64,000 bases of DNA, from contig NZ_JASNJD010000021.1 in assembly GCF_030164425.1 (NCBI RefSeq), positions 31,958 to 95,957 of the forward strand, given 5' to 3'. Position 1 is the stretch's first letter, and every line of letters begins with the position of its first letter. The notes under the pieces are model-generated. The model saw only the letters and a list, made by a program, of their open reading frames with translations, was not told where the DNA came from and ran no database searches. Below are positions 25,069-35,212 of the stretch, in pieces. Source of the stretch: Pseudodonghicola flavimaris. Its GTDB lineage: Bacteria > Pseudomonadota > Alphaproteobacteria > Rhodobacterales > Rhodobacteraceae. The position numbers were made by a program, and so were the translations under genes.

Positions 25069-25503
25069 TCAGATCAGGAATCGAGGGGGCCGCAGAAACC
25101 CTGATGTTTCGACGGAATGCGCCTGACCGCTCAGGATCATATATTCTTTCGCAGCAATAGGATCCGGGAATACCAAGTCTGCGTCTGGAATGACGACAGA
25201 AATGCATATTCCGTTACAACACTGAGTTGATTGATGCTCTGTTTCACCCATGTCGGAGGATATGTCATCCACGTCAACTGTCGCCGGGTGTTTCATGTGG
25301 TCGGCGTGGATGTCAGTTCCCTGACCAACTGTCGGTTCGCTGAGAAGGGAGCTGATCGATCCAGAATGCTGACCATCATGCATTCCTGAGGCCGCGTGTG
25401 CCGCAGAAGGTGGAGACAGAACCAATGCCAACGCAAAAGCGAAGCAAGTGAGGAATTTCACCCATACCGAAGTGGCGACACGCATTCTCATGAACGGCAA
25501 CAT
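25069..25503 (-). CDS. small exported protein, DUF2946-like head gene of the copper oxidase operon
   Basis: A 144-residue protein. The ATG at 25503 opens a basic N-terminus and a hydrophobic signal (FLTCFAFALALVLSPPSAAHA). The mature part has His residues (GMHDGQHSGS, DIHADHMKHP) and Cys-Cys in TQCCNGICISV. The C-terminus is ...SGFLRPPRFLI. It shares the general plan and RPP end with the small genes at 524, 37437 and 60282. It is the first gene of the leftward lipoprotein, TolC-like, oxidase, cupredoxin-CusF series. A 16-base near-palindrome lies 8 bases upstream of the start. Confidence 0.65.
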   Translation of the reverse strand: MLPFMRMRVATSVWVKFLTCFAFALALVLSPPSAAHAASGMHDGQHSGSISSLLSEPTVGQGTDIHADHMKHPATVDVDDISSDMGETEHQSTQCCNGICISVVIPDADLVFPDPIAAKEYMILSGQAHSVETSGFLRPPRFLI

Positions 25504-25510
25504 GGACGTT

Positions 25511-25526
25511 TTGACAAATTAGTCAA
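25511..25526. promoter_or_regulatory. near-perfect 16-bp palindrome upstream of the small exported gene
   Basis: TTGAC AAATTA GTCAA reads the same on both strands at 14 of 16 positions. It lies just before the start at 25503 and could be a dimeric repressor site. A half CueR-like motif (AACCTTCC on the minus strand, near 25540) lies further upstream but has no matching second half. No regulator is assigned. Confidence 0.35.
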
Positions 25527-25689
25527 CGCTTACAGCGCGGGAAGGTTTGGCACAATCTAGCGAGGCAGGCGAATTCTCGCTGCGAGCGCTCAAAACTGTT
25601 GCGCAATAGATACATAGCAACGTTCACCAGTCAGACAGAAGACGCGAAAATGGTAGTGAGTACTTCAGAAATGACTGGGAGTGCCGGGA

Positions 25690-25890
25690 CTAACTCAGTC
25701 TTTGCGATCCGTAGCCCGCATCGTGAATCGCTGCCTTCAGAGCGTTTTCATCCAATGCGCTATCTACCTCGACGGAACGCGCAGTTAGGTCACAGGTGAC
25801 AGTCGCGTGTGGGTCTATCGTCACAATGGCCTTCTCTATCGACGCGGTGCAATGTCCGCAGTTCATGTCCGGCACGCTGAACCTGATCAT
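25690..25890 (-). CDS. copZ: CopZ-like heavy-metal-associated domain protein
   Basis: A single HMA domain of 66 residues with the metal site DMNCGHCTASIEKAI near the N-terminus and the ferredoxin-like fold pattern ending HDAGYGSQRLS. The ATG at 25890 has AAGGAG seven bases upstream; a GTG at 25893 is less likely. It is a cytosolic Cu(I) chaperone by family and would deliver to CopA. It is divergent from copA and has its own CueR-type promoter at 25914-25944. Confidence 0.9.
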   Translation of the reverse strand: MIRFSVPDMNCGHCTASIEKAIVTIDPHATVTCDLTARSVEVDSALDENALKAAIHDAGYGSQRLS

Positions 25891-25913
25891 CACGATCTCC
25901 TTCTTACTGCTGC

Positions 25914-25944
25914 CATCTAGGTCGTTCCCCTATGGGAAGGTCAA
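25914..25944 (-). promoter_or_regulatory. CueR-type promoter for the CopZ-like gene
   Basis: Minus strand: -35 TTGACC, 19-base spacer TTCCCATAGGGGAACGACC, -10 TAGATG. The over-long spacer with a TTCCC/GGGGAA dyad is the form that CueR-type MerR activators untwist. The predicted transcription start is about 15-20 bases before the start codon at 25890. Confidence 0.8.
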
Positions 25945-25972
25945 TGCCCGAAAAAATTCCTCGATGCATCTG

Positions 25973-26003
25973 TTGACCTTCCAGCGAATGGAACCCTTAT
26001 CTC
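25973..26003 (+). promoter_or_regulatory. CueR-type promoter for copA
   Basis: -35 TTGACC, 19-base spacer TTCCAGCGAATGGAACCCT, -10 TATCTC, with the TTCCA/TGGAA dyad. It is back to back with the CopZ promoter, with about 28 bases between the two elements. The copA start at 26031 has a good ribosome site (CAGGAGTCACCC). Confidence 0.85.
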
Positions 26004-26030
26004 TCGGAGGACCAGGATCAGGAGTCACCC

Positions 26031-28538
<2,508 letters not shown>

Positions 28539-28557
28539 AAACAAGGAGAAGACGATC

Positions 28558-28977
28558 ATGAATATCGGAGACGTGGCCGACCTGTCCGGCCTTCCTGCGA
28601 AGACCATCCGCTACTACGAGGACATCGGGCTGGTCGAGCCGCTGCGCAGCGCGAACGGCTATCGCAGCTTTCGACAGAGCGACGTCCACAAGTTGGCGTT
28701 TCTCGGGCGAGCGCGTGCGCTTGGCTTCACCATCGAGGACTGCCGGAGCCTGCTGAAACTCTATGCCGATACCGACCGCGCCAGCGCGGAGGTCAAGCAG
28801 ATCGCCGAGGAACACCTCGACCGGATCGACCGGAAAATCGCAGAACTGACCGAGATGCGCGCGACGTTGTCGCACCTTGTCGATGCCTGCGCTGGCGATC
28901 ACAGGCCTAATTGTCCGATTCTCGCAGATCTGGCGATGGAAGAGGATAAGACCCGGACCGCCAGGGCAGCGGATTAA
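28558..28977 (+). CDS. cueR: Cu(I)-responsive MerR-family regulator CueR
   Basis: A 139-residue regulator. The winged-helix DNA-binding part starts MNIGDVADLSGLPAKTIRYYEDIGLV. A dimerisation coiled coil follows, and the metal loop near residue 112 has two Cys, CAGDHRPNCPI, as in CueR. It lies downstream of copA with its own ribosome site (AAGGAGAAGACGATC). It is the natural candidate for binding the four TTGACC/19-bp-spacer promoters in this window. Confidence 0.93.
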   Translation: MNIGDVADLSGLPAKTIRYYEDIGLVEPLRSANGYRSFRQSDVHKLAFLGRARALGFTIEDCRSLLKLYADTDRASAEVKQIAEEHLDRIDRKIAELTEMRATLSHLVDACAGDHRPNCPILADLAMEEDKTRTARAAD

Positions 28978-29109
28978 GCGGGCTTAGATACGTCCCGCAG
29001 CGGGCAGCGCCACCCATAAGGTGCGACTGGCTGCAGCTATTTCGGAACATTCCAGCGCGGGAAAGTTGTTCCACCTTTAGACTTCACGATTTCGAGAGAG
29101 GACAACTTC

Positions 29110-29982
29110 ATGTCATATGGCCGCTTTTTCGCGATGATCGCCACATCTACCGTCGTCATGTTCGGTCTGATGTATCTCAATACCTACCTCTGGACGCATG
29201 TGTTCTGGTCGGAAACGCGGGCCTACATGGCTCTCCTGATGGGTGCCACCATGGCGATCATCATGCTGGGCTTCATGCTGTCGATGTATTCCAGCAAGAT
29301 GGCTAACGCCGCCATCTTCATCGGTGCCGCTGTGGTCTTTGCCGCCTCCCTTTGGCTGGTCCGCAGCCAGGTGACGGTGGGCGACACCAGCTACATGCGG
29401 GCAATGATCCCGCACCACTCGATCGCGATCATGACCTCCAGCCGCGCCGATATCTCGGACCCGCGCGTGCGCAAGCTGGCGGATGAGATCATCTATGCGC
29501 AGGACAAGGAAATCGCCGAGATGCGTTATCTGGTGAACGATATCGACGCCAACGGTGACAGTCCGGCACAGTCAGAAAGCGGACCGGCGCAGATCGTGAG
29601 CCTCGACGAGGCGCTATCAACCCCGGAAGTCGCCATTCTCGACCTCGAATTTCTTACTTCGGAGGACATTGCTCAGATGTTTCCCGGCGGCCCCGCGTGC
29701 ACGTTCACCTACACCACCACAAGCAGGCCTGCGCTGGCGGTGGGCCGCATCGACGGTGGGAGTGTAGCTCTCGCCAAGATCAGCGGCGATCTGGTGCGGC
29801 TGGAGGCTGGCGACGCCGGAAGCACTTGGGGCACGGAGGGCATGACAGTGGCGTTGAGCGCGCCGAGCGGAACCGGCACATTGGACGCAAATAGTGGCGA
29901 AATGCAGGACGCCGATCTCGTTCTCGAACTTGGGTCCGGTCTGCGTGCAGGGTATCGCGGATATTACGGTTGCGGTGCCTGA
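29110..29982 (+). CDS. DUF305-type membrane protein with C-terminal extension
   Basis: A 290-residue protein. Three membrane helices (about residues 8-30, 38-60, 66-85) precede a DUF305 segment with the characteristic SYMRAMIPHHSIAIMTSSRAD and KLADEIIYAQDKEIAEMRYL. DUF305 proteins are ferritin-like and common in metal-resistance loci. The C-terminal about 130 residues form a second domain (PGGPACTFTYTTTSRPALAVG, ending YRGYYGCGA) that I do not recognise; it may face the periplasm. The next gene starts 22 bases downstream, so the two are probably cotranscribed. Confidence 0.85.
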   Translation: MSYGRFFAMIATSTVVMFGLMYLNTYLWTHVFWSETRAYMALLMGATMAIIMLGFMLSMYSSKMANAAIFIGAAVVFAASLWLVRSQVTVGDTSYMRAMIPHHSIAIMTSSRADISDPRVRKLADEIIYAQDKEIAEMRYLVNDIDANGDSPAQSESGPAQIVSLDEALSTPEVAILDLEFLTSEDIAQMFPGGPACTFTYTTTSRPALAVGRIDGGSVALAKISGDLVRLEAGDAGSTWGTEGMTVALSAPSGTGTLDANSGEMQDADLVLELGSGLRAGYRGYYGCGA

Positions 29983-30004
29983 ACCAGAAACTGGAGGAAA
30001 CACC

Positions 30005-30769
30005 ATGCCGAAAGACGCATCGAAATCAGCCCAACTCTACCGGATGGTCATGCAGGATCATCTTTGCCCTTATGGTCTCAAGTCCAAAGACCTGCTCGAA
30101 CGGGAAGGGTACGAGGTCGAGGATCATCACCTGACGACACGTGAGGAAACCGATGCCTTCATGGAAAAGCACGGGGTCGAGACCACGCCGCAGACCTGGA
30201 TCGGCGACAAGCGGATTGGCGGCTACGACGATCTGCGGGTCCATTTCGGCCTCGACGCGCCGGAAAGCGAGCGCTCGGACACCTCCTATCAGCCGGTGAT
30301 CGCGATCTTTGCCATCGCGTTTCTGATGGCGCTCGGCCTGTCGTGGTACAGCTTTGGAACCATCCTCAGCCTGCGTGCGCTGGAATGGTTCATCTCGATC
30401 TCGATGTGCTTGCTTGCAGTGCAGAAACTTCAGGACGTCGAAAGCTTTTCGACCATGTTCCTGAATTACGACCTGCTGGCGCGCCGCTGGGTGCGCTACG
30501 GCTATCTTTATCCCTTCGGAGAGGCCTTCGCCGGCATCCTTATGGTCGCCGGGGCGCTCACCTGGCTTTCGGCTCCCGTGGCCCTCTTCATCGGAACGGT
30601 CGGTGCAGTTTCGGTCTTCAAGGCGGTCTATATCGACAAGCGCGAGTTGAAATGCGCCTGCGTCGGGGGGGACAGCAACGTGCCACTAGGGTTCGTCTCG
30701 CTCACCGAGAACCTGATGATGATGATCATGGGTATCTGGATGCCGATCCGGGTCTACCTGATCGGCTGA
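30005..30769 (+). CDS. glutaredoxin-MauE fusion membrane protein
   Basis: A protein of about 254 residues; the ATG at 30005 has ACTGGAGGAAACACC upstream. The first about 80 residues are a glutaredoxin-like domain with CPYGLKSKDLLEREG at residue 18, TTPQTWIGDKRIGGYDDL and a single active Cys (CPYG rather than CPYC). The rest is a MauE/DoxX-like domain of four membrane helices, with a pair of Cys in ELKCACVGGDS near residue 220. It probably passes thiol electrons across the membrane. MauE relatives act in disulfide chemistry of methylamine dehydrogenase; the copper-locus role is inferred. Confidence 0.88.
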   Translation: MPKDASKSAQLYRMVMQDHLCPYGLKSKDLLEREGYEVEDHHLTTREETDAFMEKHGVETTPQTWIGDKRIGGYDDLRVHFGLDAPESERSDTSYQPVIAIFAIAFLMALGLSWYSFGTILSLRALEWFISISMCLLAVQKLQDVESFSTMFLNYDLLARRWVRYGYLYPFGEAFAGILMVAGALTWLSAPVALFIGTVGAVSVFKAVYIDKRELKCACVGGDSNVPLGFVSLTENLMMMIMGIWMPIRVYLIG

Positions 30770-30872
30770 CGGCCCCGCGACCTCTATAGGGGCGCGGCGT
30801 GTACGACCTTTTTGAGTGGGGGAGATGATCCCCACTTATCAGCCATCACGCCAAGAGCTGGTTCGAGGTTCG

Positions 30873-31613
30873 TCAGCCGATCGTCGCGAGAAAGGGAAAC
30901 GTCCCCAGCAGCCAATAGGCAAACCGTGACAGTTGCCCGGTCATGATGGCAACTCCCATGATGATCATGGCAACACCCGCGCCCTTGTAGAGCCAGCGAC
31001 CGGCCTTGCCGATCTGCCTTACCCGCGCGGCGATGGCGTCGGTGAACAGCGCAGCCAGCAGGAAAGGCACCCCCAGACCAGCGGAATAGATCGACAGCAG
31101 CCAGATGCCGTCCGACATGCCGCCGGAGGTCGAACTGAGTGTCAGGATCGCGCCGAGGATCGGTCCGATGCAAGGTGTCCAGCCAAAGGCGAAGGCCAGT
31201 CCCAGCACGTAGGCCCCAAACGGGCGACCGCCGGGAATGTCGAGATTGAAACGGGTATCGCGCGAGAACGCATTGAGACGAAAGACACCCAGCATGACCA
31301 GTCCGAACAGAATGATGATCGCGCCGCCGAGATAGTTCAGCTCGGTGCGCCATGTCAGCAGCAGGGATCCGAGCGCGCTGGCCCCGGCCCCGAGGGCGAC
31401 GAAGACCGTCGAAAAGCCCAAGACAAAGCAGGCACTCAACCCGAGCGCCCCGGCGCGCGCCCGCAAGCCGACCGACCGCGTCATGCGCAAATCCGGCTGC
31501 CCTGCGATGTACGAGACATAGCCCGGCACAAGCGGCAGGACGCAAGGCGACAGGAACGAAATGGCCCCCGCCAGAAAGGCCGCGAAGATGCCGATGCCGG
31601 AGATGTCCATCAC
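30873..31613 (-). CDS. ccdA: CcdA/DsbD-type thiol-electron membrane transporter
   Basis: A 246-residue protein with six membrane helices and the two conserved Cys regions of CcdA: FLSPCVLPLVPGYVSYIAG near residue 24 and FGWTPCIGPILGAIL near residue 145. It moves reducing equivalents from cytoplasmic thioredoxin to periplasmic thioredoxin-like proteins, here most plausibly the TlpA and CcmG genes at 33531-34636 or the SCO protein at 32098. Its start overlaps the gene upstream by four bases. Confidence 0.93.
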   Translation of the reverse strand: MMDISGIGIFAAFLAGAISFLSPCVLPLVPGYVSYIAGQPDLRMTRSVGLRARAGALGLSACFVLGFSTVFVALGAGASALGSLLLTWRTELNYLGGAIIILFGLVMLGVFRLNAFSRDTRFNLDIPGGRPFGAYVLGLAFAFGWTPCIGPILGAILTLSSTSGGMSDGIWLLSIYSAGLGVPFLLAALFTDAIAARVRQIGKAGRWLYKGAGVAMIIMGVAIMTGQLSRFAYWLLGTFPFLATIG

Positions 31614-32101
31614 GCGTCACGCTCGGTGCTGAAGGGCCACACGGCCCACCAGAACGCGACCAGCGGGACCACGATCCATTGCAACACAGGTGACAGGCCC
31701 GCATCGAGGACCGGAATGATTGGCATCAGGTCCGAATAGGCCCAGGCGGCGCGGATCACGATGTTGAGCCATTCGCTGAACAGCGTGTATCCGAGCCCGA
31801 ACACCACCGTCAGGACGGTCACAGACCGCCGCGTCGAGGCGACCAGGGGCCAGCCCCAGCCCGACAGCATGAGGGCAAGCATCAGCGCGCTCATGGCGAT
31901 CAGGATATCACCACCCGTGCAATGGACGGCTGCGAAGACAATCTCACCCCAGGTGCCCTCGTTCCATATCGTGTAGAGCGGCATATGCGCGAACTCCCAG
32001 ATCAAGTTGGCCGGGATGATCACCGCAAAATACCGACGCAGAGCTGTCAGGGAAATTCCGTCTGTCGAGGACAGCCTGACGCCAGTCGCGACGACACTCA
32101 T
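31610..32101 (-). CDS. conserved integral membrane protein between CcdA and SCO genes
   Basis: A 163-residue protein with about five membrane helices (for example VIIPANLIWEFAHMPLY near residue 30, then VFAAVHCTGGDILIAMSALMLALML). The ATG at 32101 overlaps the SCO stop by four bases. The conserved-looking EFAHMPLYTIWNEG and HCTGGD segments hold His and Cys that face the same side. I do not recognise a named family. Its fixed place between an SCO protein and CcdA suggests a role in copper or disulfide handling. Confidence 0.75.
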   Translation of the reverse strand: MSVVATGVRLSSTDGISLTALRRYFAVIIPANLIWEFAHMPLYTIWNEGTWGEIVFAAVHCTGGDILIAMSALMLALMLSGWGWPLVASTRRSVTVLTVVFGLGYTLFSEWLNIVIRAAWAYSDLMPIIPVLDAGLSPVLQWIVVPLVAFWWAVWPFSTERDA

Positions 32102-32793
32102 TGAAACACACCTGTCAGCCGGTCCCACCAGCTGGGCTCCCGGCGTCGATGCTGGGCGTTGTTGGTCAACTCGCTGACATAGAGGATCAGGTTCACGTTC
32201 TTGAAGTCCATGCCATGGAATTTTGCAGCGAACCGCCCGCCGATGTCCACGACATGGGTGACCGCTCCGTGCATCATCATGTCGCTGTCGGCGGTCATCG
32301 TGAACTCCAGCCCATAGTCCCGCGCCAGAACGCGCGTTGCATTTTCAGTCTGATCGGGACGTTTGGTTAGAATAACCCAATTGCTTGGATCGAGCCCATG
32401 CCGGTCCGAGTAATCGCGCAACACGTCTGGCGTGTCGTTCACAGGATCGGTCGTGATCGAGATGAACTGCACAAGCTCCTTCATCGGCCCGTAGTTGATC
32501 GAAGCCTGGACCGCCGCGATCTTTTCCGCATGGAGCGGGCAGATATCCGGGCAGTTGGCATAGATGAAATGAAGGATGACCACCTTGTCGCTGAAATCCG
32601 ACAGGCGCACGGGATTCCCCTCGGAATCCTGCAGCTCGAAACCCGGAGCCTGCGCGGCATCGATGGCTTGGAAGTAGGGCTCCATCTCGAACATGCGCGC
32701 ATCCAGGTTTTCCCCCGGATGATTGGCGAAGGCCGGAGACGAAATCGTGGCCGCGAGTATCGCTAAAGCGGCGCGCCGTGTCAGTGCTGTCAA
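32098..32793 (-). CDS. SCO-family copper/thiol protein (1 of 3)
   Basis: A 231-residue exported thioredoxin-fold protein with signal (residues 1-23, ending AFA). The Cu-binding site is CPDIC in IYANCPDICPLHAEKI, with the distal His in HGAVTHVVDIGG. It is longer than the two SCO proteins at 41073 and 43247 and has a His/Arg-rich tail (NNAQHRRREPSWWDRL). SCO proteins insert copper in cytochrome oxidase CuA or act as periplasmic thiol reductases. It is the first gene of the SCO, membrane protein, CcdA unit. Confidence 0.9.
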   Translation of the reverse strand: MTALTRRAALAILAATISSPAFANHPGENLDARMFEMEPYFQAIDAAQAPGFELQDSEGNPVRLSDFSDKVVILHFIYANCPDICPLHAEKIAAVQASINYGPMKELVQFISITTDPVNDTPDVLRDYSDRHGLDPSNWVILTKRPDQTENATRVLARDYGLEFTMTADSDMMMHGAVTHVVDIGGRFAAKFHGMDFKNVNLILYVSELTNNAQHRRREPSWWDRLTGVFQ

Positions 32794-32811
32794 TTCTTGT
32801 ATCCTTACAAT

Positions 32812-32845
32812 AAATGCCTGCCGATCCGTTGACCGACAGGCATTT
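32812..32845 (-). terminator. hairpin between Met-rich gene and SCO gene
   Basis: Stems AAATGCCTG(C)CG and CG(A)CAGGCATTT close a short loop. On the minus strand TTTATTG follows. It can end or attenuate leftward transcription coming from the CueR-type promoter at 33473-33503. Confidence 0.7.
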
Positions 32846-32853
32846 GGGCAAAT

Positions 32854-33126
32854 CTAGCCGTCAGACTTTTCCGACGGCATCATGCCGCCGTCCATATTCT
32901 CGGTCATGGACGCCATCATCTCGGTGCAGGCTTCCATCATGGGTTTCATTTCGGCCATCATCTTCATCATGCCCATCATGTCGCCGTCCATCATGCCGCC
33001 TTGCATGGCCCCCTCATTCTGCATCATTTCGCCCGTTTCCGGCGTGGTCTGTTCCTGGGCGCTGACGGCAAATGCACTTGCGGTAAGGGCCGTCGCAACG
33101 ACGAAAGTTGTAAATGTTTTTCTCAT
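32854..33126 (-). CDS. small Met-rich periplasmic protein
   Basis: A 90-residue protein with a signal peptide (residues 1-23, ending VSA). The mature region is extremely Met-rich, in MM and MxM runs (GGMMDGDMMGMMKMMAEMKP), plus one Cys. Such methionine clusters bind Cu(I)/Ag(I) loosely in the periplasm. No named family is assigned. It follows the Cys-rich gene at 33167 on the same strand, about 40 bases apart, so it is probably part of the CueR-type transcript. Confidence 0.8.
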   Translation of the reverse strand: MRKTFTTFVVATALTASAFAVSAQEQTTPETGEMMQNEGAMQGGMMDGDMMGMMKMMAEMKPMMEACTEMMASMTENMDGGMMPSEKSDG

Positions 33127-33166
33127 GGTTTTCTCCTTGGGTTGATCGTGTGGTTATCGAAAGAAC

Positions 33167-33448
33167 TCAGTCGGGAGACGCCCCGTCCGGCGAGTTGGAG
33201 CATCCCTTTCCAGACCCGCCCTTCATGCACAGACCCAGGCCGCACATCGCGGCACAGGGGGCCAGCGAGACCAGAACAGGCGCGAGCCCGATCGCGGTGA
33301 GCCATCCCCAGTTCAGGGCCATGCCGCCCCCCATCACGGTTGCCGCACCGACGAACAGCAATCGTCTGCGCGTCAACCACCTGGGCCAATTTCCTGCGCT
33401 TTCGATGTTGGCGGCACCCGCAATGTTGGAAGGTGATATTTCGGTCAT
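33167..33448 (-). CDS. small membrane protein with Cys-rich C-terminus
   Basis: A 93-residue protein with a Trp/Arg segment (NWPRWLTRRRLLF), two adjacent membrane helices (about residues 30-65) and a Cys-rich end, APCAAMCGLGLCMKGGSGKGC. The ATG at 33448 has AAAGGAC upstream. It is the first gene after the CueR-type promoter at 33473-33503. The Cys pattern resembles a metal-binding site; no named family is recognised. Confidence 0.75.
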   Translation of the reverse strand: MTEISPSNIAGAANIESAGNWPRWLTRRRLLFVGAATVMGGGMALNWGWLTAIGLAPVLVSLAPCAAMCGLGLCMKGGSGKGCSNSPDGASPD

Positions 33449-33472
33449 CCAGAAAGTCCTTTCGATGATTAA

Positions 33473-33503
33473 AAGCTAGTCATTCCAGTAACTGGAAGGT
33501 CAA
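33473..33503 (-). promoter_or_regulatory. CueR-type promoter for the Cys-rich and Met-rich small genes
   Basis: Minus strand: -35 TTGACC, 19-base spacer TTCCAGTTACTGGAATGAC, -10 TAGCTT. The dyad TTCCAGTTACTGGAA is a perfect palindrome around its centre. The start codon at 33448 lies about 18 bases after the predicted transcription start. Confidence 0.85.
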
Positions 33504-33530
33504 GGGTGAGCAGTGGACTTTTGCTAGGAT

Positions 33531-34043
33531 TCATTCAATAAAGCTTCGCAAAAAGGACACCATCTCGGGATCATCCCATTCGGCCGGGCCGACCAGTCGC
33601 CCGAGCTCCCGCCCCTGCGCGTCGATCAGGATCGTCGTCGGCAGGCCAACGGTGCGCAGCGCGGTCATCGAAAGCATGGTCTGGTCGACATACATATTGA
33701 GATTGGTGACACCGATCTCGTCGTAGAAACGCCGAACGATTTGTGATCCGGCCCGGTCGATGGAAAGGGCAACCACTTCGAAGTCGTCGCCGCCAAGTTC
33801 CGCCTGAAGCGCATCGAGCGTCGGCATCTCTTCGCGGCAGGGGACGCACCAGGTTGCCCAGACATTCACGAGGATCACTTTGCCGCGAAAATCTTCCATG
33901 TCTCCGCGGCTGCCGTCATCTTTCTCGTAGCGCACATTGGCGACAGGCTTCGGGGTGTCGTGAAGTGCAAACCCTTGCGGTGTCGCGAAAGCCGCGCCGA
34001 CGGACAGTGCCCAGGCGATCAGCGCCGGTTTCAGATTTTTCAT
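33531..34043 (-). CDS. TlpA-like periplasmic thiol-disulfide protein
   Basis: A 170-residue exported thioredoxin-fold protein. The signal peptide covers residues 1-26; the active site is WATWCVPCREEMP near residue 65. The cis-Pro loop is VGLPTTILID. It is a probable periplasmic reductant for copper-site Cys residues, fed by CcdA. It overlaps the CcmG-like gene upstream by four bases. Confidence 0.9.
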   Translation of the reverse strand: MKNLKPALIAWALSVGAAFATPQGFALHDTPKPVANVRYEKDDGSRGDMEDFRGKVILVNVWATWCVPCREEMPTLDALQAELGGDDFEVVALSIDRAGSQIVRRFYDEIGVTNLNMYVDQTMLSMTALRTVGLPTTILIDAQGRELGRLVGPAEWDDPEMVSFLRSFIE

Positions 34044-34636
34044 GGCGTTTTCTCCTTGGCGGATTGGGTTTTGTGGTCACGGACGATCGGCAGCAGCGTT
34101 TCCTGCAGGATTGCTCGTGTGATCGGACCAACATGGCGGTAGGCGATGATGCCGTCGGGCGCGATGACGTAGGTTTCGGGCACGCCATAGACGCCCCATT
34201 CGATACCGGCGCGTCCGTTGATGTCGGCCCCGATGCGCGCGTAGGGATCACCCAACTCGTCGAGCCAGGCGCGCGCCTGATCGGGCGGGTCCTTGTAGTT
34301 GATTCCGTAGAGCGGCACCTCACCGGTTGCACTCAACTCCATGAACAACGGGTGTTCGGCACGGCAGGGCACACACCACGAGGCGAAGACGTTCACCAGT
34401 GACACGTGTCCGATCAGGTCCTGCGTCGAAAGACCTTCTTCTCGGCCGAGCACCGGGGGCAGCGCGAAGTCGGGCACGGGTTTGCCGAGAAGTGCCGACG
34501 GCAAGTCGTCGCCACCCCTGAAAAGCCCCCAACCGAACAGGACCATGAGGGCAAAAGCTATCAGCGGAACCAGCACGAACCCGGAGATACTACGTCGCGA
34601 CACAGGGTCGGCATTTCCCTCGACCTCTTCCGTCAT
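34040..34636 (-). CDS. CcmG/DsbE-type thiol-disulfide protein
   Basis: A 198-residue membrane-anchored thioredoxin. One N-terminal helix (VLVPLIAFALMVLFGWGLF) precedes the active site FASWCVPCRAEHP and the CcmG signatures LIGHVSLVNVF and YGVYGVPETYVIAPDG. It normally reduces apocytochrome c thiols for haem attachment. Here it lies between a cytochrome c gene and a TlpA-like gene, coupled to both by four-base overlaps, so it may serve the local cytochrome. Confidence 0.92.
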   Translation of the reverse strand: MTEEVEGNADPVSRRSISGFVLVPLIAFALMVLFGWGLFRGGDDLPSALLGKPVPDFALPPVLGREEGLSTQDLIGHVSLVNVFASWCVPCRAEHPLFMELSATGEVPLYGINYKDPPDQARAWLDELGDPYARIGADINGRAGIEWGVYGVPETYVIAPDGIIAYRHVGPITRAILQETLLPIVRDHKTQSAKEKTP

Positions 34637-35058
34637 GGCTGCGCCTGCTCATCGGCAAGGGATCGGCTTTCCTTCGACGCGCGGATCCGGTTGGGCCATG
34701 TGCTCTTGATGTAGTCAATGATCGCCGTGATCTCATCGTCTGTCAGCACATCCTCATATCCGGGCATGTCGCTTTCGTACCCGTTCCCGACAATCGCCGC
34801 CGGTCCGCGTTTCACGATGTCGAGCAATACGCGGTCGGGGTGATGCCAGGTATGGCCGGAGGCGTCGTGCGGCGGGGCAGGCAACCTGCCGTTCGGCAAT
34901 CGTGTGCGCCAATCTGATTGCCCCTCCAGGTTTGCCCCATGGCAACTGGCACAATTCTCTTGATAAAGGCGCTCGCCCATGAGCACGTCGCTCTGCGCCG
35001 CTACGGGCAAAACCGTTGTGGCGAGCAGGACAGCCGAGAGCCTAATCGTGTTTTTCAC
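34633..35058 (-). CDS. periplasmic cytochrome c, DUF411/oxidase-linked type (copy A)
   Basis: A 141-residue monohaem cytochrome with signal (residues 1-21) and haem site NCASCHGANLEGQ. The distinctive segment PAPPHDASGHTWHHPDRVL follows, then MPGYEDVLTDDEITAIIDYI with the probable axial Met. Its paralogue at 56745-57272 shares the same GYESDMP, IKSTWP and HTWHH segments. Both copies lie downstream of a DUF411 gene and a multicopper oxidase, so the cytochrome is probably a partner of that oxidase system. Confidence 0.92.
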   Translation of the reverse strand: MKNTIRLSAVLLATTVLPVAAQSDVLMGERLYQENCASCHGANLEGQSDWRTRLPNGRLPAPPHDASGHTWHHPDRVLLDIVKRGPAAIVGNGYESDMPGYEDVLTDDEITAIIDYIKSTWPNRIRASKESRSLADEQAQP

Positions 35059-35200
35059 TGAGTTTCCGCCTTCTTGTTACGAGCCACCTACAGAGGACGA
35101 TTAGTGCCGCGAGCGACGACAGGACAAGCAGGACGCAAAGCGCCCAGACCAACCCCATCGACAACAGGCTGTCGCCGCTGCTGGCACCCTCAATCCGCAT
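35042..35200 (-). CDS. 52-residue single-helix membrane protein
   Basis: A short reading frame with an ATG at 35200. The product has a short N-terminus (MRIEGASSGDSLLS), one membrane helix (MGLVWALCVLLVLSSLAALI) and a basic end (TRRRKLSEKHD). It overlaps the cytochrome c start by 17 bases. It shares the GLVW start of the helix with the next small protein upstream, so the two may be related. No family is assigned. Confidence 0.55.
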   Translation of the reverse strand: MRIEGASSGDSLLSMGLVWALCVLLVLSSLAALIVLCRWLVTRRRKLSEKHD

Positions 35201-35212
35201 TCTGGCACATCT

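Noticed and set aside
29044..29080. TTCCAGCGCGGGAA dyad upstream of the DUF305 gene
   Set aside because: It resembles a CueR half pattern but no TTGACC/-10 pair at 19 bases could be placed around it.
30784..31704. 306-residue minus-strand frame over the CcdA gene
   Set aside because: It is a different frame of the same strand. The CcdA frame has six helices and both Cys motifs; this one is Arg/Gly-rich without motifs.
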